Shown in pieces: positions 4,228-9,266 of a stretch of DNA of 9,266 nucleotides. The number at the start of each line of letters is the position of its first letter. Position 1 is the stretch's first letter. This DNA comes from Candidatus Omnitrophota bacterium (GTDB lineage Bacteria; Omnitrophota; Gorgyraeia; B26-G9). The position numbers and the translations under genes are program-made. Below the pieces are notes generated by a model. That model saw only the letters and a program-made list of their open reading frames with translations. It had not been told where the DNA came from and searched no databases. Where the stretch lies: contig JAKLQT010000106.1 in assembly GCA_022013205.1 (NCBI GenBank), positions 1-9,266 of the forward strand, in the 5' to 3' direction.

Positions 4228-6442
4228 CGCTCTTTCTAATCAGCTCATCGCTATCAAAATCCACCTCATAAACAGTTTTTACTTTTATTTTTTTCCATAA
4301 ATCTTGAAACTCTTTTTTAGCGAAATTCTCATTAGGCCTTAAAACATCGGCAGTAACATTATTCTTATAATCATCTTCTGACGCTTTAAAATTAGCCGTT
4401 CTATAGATATTGTTCAGTAAGTCGGAAACTTGTGTTTCAAACCCTTTTAATTTTTCCGGCGCCTTGTATTTTTTGTCCGCTATATCTTTAATGAGAACAT
4501 CCGTTATTTGATAGCTCTCATTCAGATACCCCTTCGTTTTGAGATCAAAAATCAAGTCCATTGATGTCTGATTATCAAAAACAAATTTTTCTCCTTTATC
4601 ATTGTTTAGAAGATGGTTTCTTAATACATCAATAGTGAGTTTGACTGGTCTTTCGGAAAGCGACTCTACGATCTCATTTTGCAATGCTCTTGCAAATGAG
4701 TCATAGGATTCACTCGCGACGACGGTTAATTTATTCACATCAAAGAACTCTCCTTCAAGCGCCGATGTGTCCATCCTGTCGCCATTATTAGAATTAACGC
4801 AGATTCTTAAGCCCCTGCCGATTTCCTGTCTTTTACTGATAGTAGACTGGCTGTGTTTTAGTGTGCATATCTGGAAAATATTCGGATTATCCCAACCCTC
4901 TCTAAGCGCTGAATGGGAAAATATGAACCGGGTCGGCTCACTCAAACCTAATAGTTTCTCTTTGTTTTTCATTATCAGGTCGTAGGCGCTCTCGTCATCA
5001 CTGCCGCCTTCGCCTCTTTTTTCTTTAGAATCAACAAAGTTGCCTTTTTTATCAATAGAAAAATACCCCTTATGAATATCGACAACCTTATGTTTTGCAA
5101 GATACTTGTTATAGTCTTCTTCAAACAAGTTCAATTCACTTATCGCCTGTTGATACTCTTCTTCAAATGCTTTGGCATAAGCGCCTTTTTGATCAGAAGC
5201 GGAGTAATCCCGATATTTCACTACCTCATCGATAAAGAACAGTGATAACACCTTTATTCCCTTGGAAAACATAATCCGTTCTTTCTCAATATGTGATTTT
5301 ATGGTCTCCCGTATCTGGATCCGCCGAACATGCTCTTCATCGACATGCCCGATTGTTTGCCCGACTGATAATTCAACACCATTGGTAAATGCTACTGTAT
5401 TGGTTAAGCCATTAATCTCTTTTGCAATAAACCCTTTGTATTGTTTGAGTTCATTAGATAAAACAAACAGATCATCTTTTTCCTTAACCTGCCTGATTTT
5501 CTTGGCTATGCCGGTAACTTGCCTCACTTCCAGTTCCAAATACGCCAGCGGATATTTATTGGCGCTGATCCGGATTCTATCAAGAAACAGATAGCTGTTG
5601 GTTCCGCTGTTGCCCACTACTTCAATACCTTTTACGCTTATTTTTTTAACCAGTTTCTGGTTATAGGCATCAATAGCATCAAGGCGGTAGATTTTATTAA
5701 AATCTCTTCTATGCGTTGCGGAATATCGCAAAGTAAATAACTGGTCAAATTCTCTGTCGGTAAATATCTTCTCCGCCTTCTCTCCAAACCTTTGAGGCTC
5801 ATCTATAATTAAGATCGGGCGGGCCCTCTTGATAATATCTATTGGCTTTTCAGACTGAAGCGTATCGAGCTTTTGGTAAATCTTTCTGGATTCCTGGCTG
5901 GTTGTGGCAAAAGCCTGATAATTCATAATAATCACTTCGATATTGGAAGTATCCGCAAAGCTCTTTATATTTATAAGATTCGATTTGTTTTTGGTGTTAT
6001 ATATCGAGAAACGGATCTTTTTGCCGTATATTTCCTGAAAATGTTCCGCTGTTATTTCAAGGGATTTATGTACGCCTTCACGAATAGCCACCGACGGCGC
6101 CATGATAATAAACTTGTTCCAGCCGTAATGCTTATTCAGCTCATACATGGTTTTGGTATAAACATAAGTTTTGCCGGTTCCGGTCTCCATTTCAACGGTA
6201 AAATTCAGGCCGTCTAACTTATCAACTACCTTTAATCCCTGTTCTTTTTGCAAGGTTTGAACATTCTTTAAAATATCGCTATCGGCAATTTCCAGTTTTT
6301 TATTGGAAAAAATCTCATGCGTGAGAAAACCCGTCCTCCCAGACACTTCTTTTCTAAAGCCTTTGTTTTGCCCTTCAAAACATCTTACAACTGCTGAGGC
6401 GGCATCAGACTGATACTGTTGGTGTTTAAATCGCAGTTTCAT
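4169..6442 (-). CDS. res: Type III restriction enzyme Res subunit, helicase part only
   Basis: Res is the ATP-dependent helicase/nuclease subunit that works with Mod. Helicase motifs are intact: Walker A METGTGKT (about 85-92), IIDEPQ (212-217), LRYSATH (239-244), SALREGWDN (511-519) and KRQEIGRGLRICV (537-549). Known type III Res proteins run to about 900-1000 residues and carry a PD-(D/E)xK nuclease near the C-terminus. This one stops at 757: after KVKTVYEVDFDSDELIRKSA the frame enters repeat R2 and ends in LCFFNIINGIGYN. The nuclease domain is therefore absent and DNA cleavage is unlikely. ATG 6440-6442 overlaps the rhuM stop by 4 nt (ATGA) with AAAGGA upstream, so it is translationally coupled. 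There are no internal frameshifts. It may survive as a DNA-dependent ATPase or be decaying. Confidence 0.92.
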   Translation of the reverse strand: MKLRFKHQQYQSDAASAVVRCFEGQNKGFRKEVSGRTGFLTHEIFSNKKLEIADSDILKNVQTLQKEQGLKVVDKLDGLNFTVEMETGTGKTYVYTKTMYELNKHYGWNKFIIMAPSVAIREGVHKSLEITAEHFQEIYGKKIRFSIYNTKNKSNLINIKSFADTSNIEVIIMNYQAFATTSQESRKIYQKLDTLQSEKPIDIIKRARPILIIDEPQRFGEKAEKIFTDREFDQLFTLRYSATHRRDFNKIYRLDAIDAYNQKLVKKISVKGIEVVGNSGTNSYLFLDRIRISANKYPLAYLELEVRQVTGIAKKIRQVKEKDDLFVLSNELKQYKGFIAKEINGLTNTVAFTNGVELSVGQTIGHVDEEHVRRIQIRETIKSHIEKERIMFSKGIKVLSLFFIDEVVKYRDYSASDQKGAYAKAFEEEYQQAISELNLFEEDYNKYLAKHKVVDIHKGYFSIDKKGNFVDSKEKRGEGGSDDESAYDLIMKNKEKLLGLSEPTRFIFSHSALREGWDNPNIFQICTLKHSQSTISKRQEIGRGLRICVNSNNGDRMDTSALEGEFFDVNKLTVVASESYDSFARALQNEIVESLSERPVKLTIDVLRNHLLNNDKGEKFVFDNQTSMDLIFDLKTKGYLNESYQITDVLIKDIADKKYKAPEKLKGFETQVSDLLNNIYRTANFKASEDDYKNNVTADVLRPNENFAKKEFQDLWKKIKVKTVYEVDFDSDELIRKSAESGTLLCFFNIINGIGYN

Positions 6443-7491
6443 TTATCTATATCCTTTCTATTCACCAGCTTCTTAATCTCTTTGTCAAAATCACTTTCAA
6501 ATAGTTTATTTTGAATAGGCCGGTATTTTTCAAATTCACTTTCAGCAAATGCTTTGGCTATTTCTGCTGTTACTTTTCCGGCGTTTTCCAGAATATCCGC
6601 GTCGTTGAATTTTAAAAAAACATTGAGTTTTTCCGACCAGTCATTCATTGTCATAGGTACGCCTTTTTCCGCTTGATTTTCGGCATAGTCAAGGTACATG
6701 GTAACAATTCTGTTTAAATATTTAATTTCTTTTTCATTTAGATAATTTTTTGCGATTATCACATCTGACTTTATGATTTTACCATTAGGCGCTTTTTTCC
6801 ACGTTGTAAGCCCCATATGCTCTTTTTTATGGTTGGCGCGTTTTACAATTATCTCTGCGGCCGTCTGCCCATGAGTAGCAAAATGAAGTTTATTTTGAAC
6901 TGCCGCAAAAAAGGTTTGTGTGGTTGGCGACTTTAAATCATAATCAATCGCGGTCGCGTAGATATCGGTAATTTGCTGGTAAAAATTTCTTTCACTTTCA
7001 CGAATATCGCGGATTTCAAGAATTAAGTCTTTAAAATATTGTTTGCTTAGATAGGCTCCATTTTTTAACCTGATATCATCAAGAACATAACCGCGAAGAG
7101 TAAAATCTTTTAATACCTGAGTTGCCCATCTTCTAAAATTTGTTGCTCTTTCTGAATTTATTTTGTAGCCAAGCGCGATTATCGCTTCTAAATTATAATG
7201 CTTTGTCTGATAATTTTTTCCGTCGTCCGCAGTTATTAGGAATTCCCTAATAACTGAATTTTCTTGTAATTCTTTTGTTTCAAAAATATTTTTTAAATGC
7301 TCATTAATTGTTGGAATTTTAACATCAAAGAGTTTGGCAATCAGTTTCTGCGTAAGCCAGACATTTTTGTCTTCAACACGAACATCAATTCCGTCTTCTC
7401 CTGCTTGAGAGATAAAAACTAAAAACTCTGCTGTTGAATTTCTAATTAATTGTGAATTATGAATGGTGAATGGTGAAATTTTCTTTTTCAT
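6439..7491 (-). CDS. rhuM: RhuM-family protein inside the type III R-M operon
   Basis: This 350-residue protein matches the virulence RhuM family (first named from a Salmonella pathogenicity island; biochemical role unknown): VWLTQKLIAKLFDVKIPTIN then HYNLEAIIALGYKINSERAT and FRRWATQVLKDFTLRGYVLD in the N-terminal half, and FFAAVQNKLHFATHGQTAAE with IIKSDVIIAKNYLNEKEIK and YLDYAENQA in the C-terminal half. Relatives are often found next to restriction-modification genes. It overlaps the four-helix gene and res by 4 nt at its two ends, so it belongs to the operon. Residues 6-18 (SPFTIHNSQLIRN) are encoded by the same short ATTCACAATT-type repeat seen in mod, so the N-terminus is repeat-extended. 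An AAAGGT ribosome site lies about eight bases before the ATG at 7489-7491. Confidence 0.87.
   Translation of the reverse strand: MKKKISPFTIHNSQLIRNSTAEFLVFISQAGEDGIDVRVEDKNVWLTQKLIAKLFDVKIPTINEHLKNIFETKELQENSVIREFLITADDGKNYQTKHYNLEAIIALGYKINSERATNFRRWATQVLKDFTLRGYVLDDIRLKNGAYLSKQYFKDLILEIRDIRESERNFYQQITDIYATAIDYDLKSPTTQTFFAAVQNKLHFATHGQTAAEIIVKRANHKKEHMGLTTWKKAPNGKIIKSDVIIAKNYLNEKEIKYLNRIVTMYLDYAENQAEKGVPMTMNDWSEKLNVFLKFNDADILENAGKVTAEIAKAFAESEFEKYRPIQNKLFESDFDKEIKKLVNRKDIDK
7445..7479 (-). repeat. ATTCACAATT-type short repeats forming the rhuM N-terminus
   Basis: The minus strand reads TTCACCATTCACCATTCAT then AATTCACAATTAATT. It is the same repeat unit as at 7863-7895, 8319-8351 and 8397-8490 and is translated here as SPFTIHNSQLI at the start of RhuM. 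Confidence 0.7.
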
Positions 7492-7865
7492 AAATTTGTA
7501 CCTTTATTCTTACTACTGATAATAATGGAAGAAAGTAGTTTTTGAATTTCATTGAGATCTTTTTCCATTGGATCAAATATACTATTCTCCAAATAGTCAG
7601 CCTTGTATAAAAGTTCTAACCAATAAGAAGTTTCATTAGCTTCTTTTTGAGCAATTGCCATTTTATGGATAAAATCGGCCTTGCTTTCCGCATGCTCAGA
7701 TTCTCTTACCATTGCCCCCACAGAGGTCCCACTTCTTAAAACTTGTTTCGACAAAACATACTCTTTCTTATCCTGCAAAAACTTAAACAGCTTTACAATC
7801 CTCAACGCAAAATCAAAACTCTTATTCTTTATAATATTTTCTTTCACCATCCCCTCCCTTTCCAT
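7488..7865 (-). CDS. Four-helix-bundle protein (S23 / 23S rRNA IVP-like family)
   Basis: This protein of about 120-125 residues matches the four-helix-bundle family first described from 23S rRNA intervening sequences: NIIKNKSFDFALRIVKLFKF (10-29), the signature QVLRSGTSVGAMVRESEHAE (41-60), and AIAQKEANETSYWLELLYKA (70-89). Members are widespread, and the function here is unknown. The start is ambiguous: ATG 7865 has no ribosome site and its ATG comes from the adjacent short repeat; ATG 7850 matches the usual family start better, with GGGAGGGG just upstream but very close. The gene sits between mod and rhuM, overlapping rhuM by 4 nt, so it is co-transcribed with the R-M genes. There is no rRNA gene nearby. 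Confidence 0.88.
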   Translation of the reverse strand: MEREGMVKENIIKNKSFDFALRIVKLFKFLQDKKEYVLSKQVLRSGTSVGAMVRESEHAESKADFIHKMAIAQKEANETSYWLELLYKADYLENSIFDPMEKDLNEIQKLLSSIIISSKNKGTNL

Positions 7866-7895
7866 TCACAATTCACAATTTATAATTCACCATTA
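7863..7895. repeat. ATTCACAATT-type short repeat in the mod / four-helix gap
   Basis: The plus strand reads CCATTCACAATTCACAATTT and then ATAATTCACCATT. This fills the whole 27-bp gap between the mod stop (7893-7895) and the four-helix ATG, so one ATG of that gene and the mod stop both lie in repeat sequence. Its orientation is opposite to the copy in rhuM. Confidence 0.7.
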
Positions 7896-9266
7896 AATCA
7901 CAGTCACTTTTGTTTCCGGCGAAAGCCGTTTAAACCGCTCCTCAACATTAATACGGTCTTTGTCGTCTTTGAAACTGGCGTCTTTGAATACAACTTTAAA
8001 GGGTTTTAGCTCGGCGATAGTATTGACTATCTTAAAATCAATATCATTATCAAAACAAGCCACAAGCGCATTAGTTTGCACAATGAAAACGGTGTTTTTT
8101 AGCATTTTCTTTGTTTCAATAGGCAGGGAAAGTTCCAAACCCAAATCAAGAATCACCTGAGTTAAAAGGTCTTCCGGTGTGCGGTCTTCTTTGATATTGC
8201 TTTCAAGCTTAAATAGTTCTTCTTGTTTAAGTCCAGCAGGATGATAAAATACATCTTTCATATTAGTATCATCGGTCTTGTAAACACGAAACCCGACATC
8301 CAATTGTGAATCAGTCTCTAATGGTGAATTATGAATTGTGAATTGTGAATTAACTTCATCACCAAACAACGATTGCTGCTCTTTTGCTTTTTCATTTACC
8401 ATTAATAATTCACCATTCACAATTTTCTTTCTTCCATTCACAATTTTTTTCTTCCCATTCATAATTGATAATTTATCATTCATCATTTTTTGTCCAGCGC
8501 GTCTTATCCGTTCTTTGCCGATTTCTGCGATGGTTTTGTACCCGGCCTTAAAAGCTTCGGATGATTCTTCACAAGGTTCTGGAAGTTGAACCATGATGAA
8601 TTTGCGGTTGCCGCCGTCTTCGGCATTGAGTTGCATCACTGCATGGGCAGTGGTGGCGGAACCGGAGAAAAAATCAAGAACAATACAATCCTTTTCAATA
8701 ACCTTTAATATTCTCGTCATAAAAGAAAGTTGCTTTGGGTTATCAAAAGGCGTATTAAAAGATGCCATTAATGAATAATCTGGACGTTGATCATCCGACA
8801 TAATAGACTTTGGTCTTTGTTCCATATTCTCATGCAAATACCTTTTAATTGTTGGGAGACTACCATCCTCATGAAAGTGAATTCTATTTTCAGAAATCAT
8901 TTCATTAAGTTTCTGTTCATTGTATCTATACCCTCCAGGCGGCACAGGATCATCTTTTCCAGTTAATGGATTCATCAATGGTTTTATATTCCCATTCTTT
9001 ACACCTCCAATATTATCTTTTCTATAAAGACCTCTCTTATCAAAATACCAGTAATTAGTAAAATCAATAAATCGAGGATATTTTGTAAGAGTTTTTAATT
9101 CTTCTGAAATATCTGAATCAGATAAATTTTCAGCTTTTAGCTGTTTTATTTTTGCAACATATACTTCAACAAAAGGATTGATAGTATTAATTAAAATTTT
9201 AAAGTCTATAAGAACTCGATATTCTGAATCAGTAAATTTATCTGCATTAATTTTTTCAACTAATTC
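7893..9266 (-). CDS. mod: Type III DNA methyltransferase Mod subunit, 3' part
   Basis: Mod recognises the target site and adds a methyl group from S-adenosylmethionine, usually to adenine N6. The frame is open to the window edge, giving 457 residues of the C-terminal part; the start and the DPPY-type catalytic motif lie outside. Visible family features are YWYFDKRGLYRK and PLTGKDDPVPPGGYRY, the SAM-binding motif I VLDFFSGSATTAHAV (about 197-210 of the visible part), RKFIMVQLPE, and a C-terminal FRVYKTDDTNMKDVFY and DRTPEDLLTQVILDLGLEL domain. Between GKERIRRAGQKM and FRVYK lies an insertion built from short repeats (residues about 258-290 and 306-316), encoding KKIVNGRKKIVNGELLMVNE and NSQFTIHNSPLE. 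It heads the operon with the four-helix gene, rhuM and res. Confidence 0.92.
   Translation of the reverse strand, partial: ELVEKINADKFTDSEYRVLIDFKILINTINPFVEVYVAKIKQLKAENLSDSDISEELKTLTKYPRFIDFTNYWYFDKRGLYRKDNIGGVKNGNIKPLMNPLTGKDDPVPPGGYRYNEQKLNEMISENRIHFHEDGSLPTIKRYLHENMEQRPKSIMSDDQRPDYSLMASFNTPFDNPKQLSFMTRILKVIEKDCIVLDFFSGSATTAHAVMQLNAEDGGNRKFIMVQLPEPCEESSEAFKAGYKTIAEIGKERIRRAGQKMMNDKLSIMNGKKKIVNGRKKIVNGELLMVNEKAKEQQSLFGDEVNSQFTIHNSPLETDSQLDVGFRVYKTDDTNMKDVFYHPAGLKQEELFKLESNIKEDRTPEDLLTQVILDLGLELSLPIETKKMLKNTVFIVQTNALVACFDNDIDFKIVNTIAELKPFKVVFKDASFKDDKDRINVEERFKRLSPETKVTVI
8319..8351. repeat. ATTCACAATT-type repeat inside mod, inverted relative to 8397-8490
   Basis: The plus strand reads TAATGGTGAATTATGAATTG followed by TGAATTGTGAATT. 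It is translated on the minus strand as NSQFTIHNSPLE. It is complementary to parts of the neighbouring cluster, so the two can fold into a hairpin in DNA or mRNA. Confidence 0.7.
8397..8490. repeat. Cluster of ATTCACAATT / ATTCATAATT-type repeats inside mod
   Basis: About five degenerate units of the form ATTCACCATTCACAATT or ATTCATAATTGAT appear on the plus strand, separated by C/T-rich linkers. On the minus strand they encode MNDKLSIMNGKKK and IVNGRKKIVNGELLMVNE, a basic low-complexity insertion. The frame is kept throughout, so the Mod domains on either side stay joined. Confidence 0.75.

Noticed and set aside
5262..5594. Plus-strand ORFs inside res, mod and the four-helix gene
   Set aside because: They lie opposite well-supported coding regions, have no ribosome sites, and look like frame shadows.
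7488..7865. Four-helix protein as evidence of a 23S rRNA intervening sequence
   Set aside because: There is no rRNA sequence nearby; the family is also common as ordinary genes, and here the gene overlaps rhuM in an operon.
8319..8490. CRISPR array
   Set aside because: The repeats are very short, degenerate, present in both orientations, and lie inside an open coding frame without unique spacers of regular length.
1..9266. tRNA or rRNA genes, or riboswitches
   Set aside because: I saw no cloverleaf, conserved rRNA stretch or recognisable riboswitch core on either strand by eye.

Overview
The window looks like an accessory (defence and mobile-element) island from a low-GC bacterium. Almost every gene reads on the minus strand. 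The DNA is AT-rich except for an IS1634-type transposase at the left end, which is visibly richer in G+C and probably foreign. I cannot name the species. The repeat types (GGGGACGG-ended elements and ATTCACAATT-type short repeats) remind me of uncultured anaerobes and candidate phyla, but that is only an impression.

Reading along the minus strand (right to left): (1) 9266-4169 is a type III restriction-modification operon with two extra genes inside it. The order is mod (3' part only; it runs off the window), a four-helix-bundle protein, a RhuM-family protein, and res. The last three are joined by 4-nt ATGA overlaps. Res keeps its helicase motifs but ends after 757 residues, before the usual C-terminal nuclease domain; its last codons come from a repeat. 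(2) 4168-3830 holds a repeat element (R1-C), a GC-rich hairpin, and the promoter/operator of a toxin-antitoxin pair. (3) 3802-3127 is a higBA-like module, toxin first. (4) 3126-2831 holds a GC-rich palindrome and repeat element R1-B. (5) 2830-2083 is a 40-codon ORF overlapping an AlbA_2 (Schlafen-like) gene that is also cut short by the same repeat that ends res. (6) 2082-1616 is repeat-dominated: R2-2, a 52-codon ORF fragment, R2-1 and R1-A. (7) 1615-200 is an IS1634-family transposase lacking its N-terminus, with the break at R1-A. (8) 199-1 is non-coding with one long imperfect hairpin.

Two repeat families organise the left half. R1 (about 214-243 bp, three copies) is bounded by inverted TTAAAGGGGAC / GTCCCCTTTAA ends and seems to carry the decayed 3' end of a transposase gene. 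R2 (64 bp, three copies) lies at the 3' end of three unrelated coding fragments and supplies a stop codon in each of the three minus-strand frames. Res, the AlbA_2 gene and the orphan fragment each run into R2 in a different frame. A third family, short ATTCACAATT/GTGAATGG repeats, is built in frame into mod and the start of rhuM and fills the mod to four-helix-gene gap.

Functionally the region appears to be a defence island in decay or remodelling: methylation may persist (the motif I half of Mod is intact), cleavage is probably lost, and the toxin-antitoxin pair looks intact with a near-consensus promoter.
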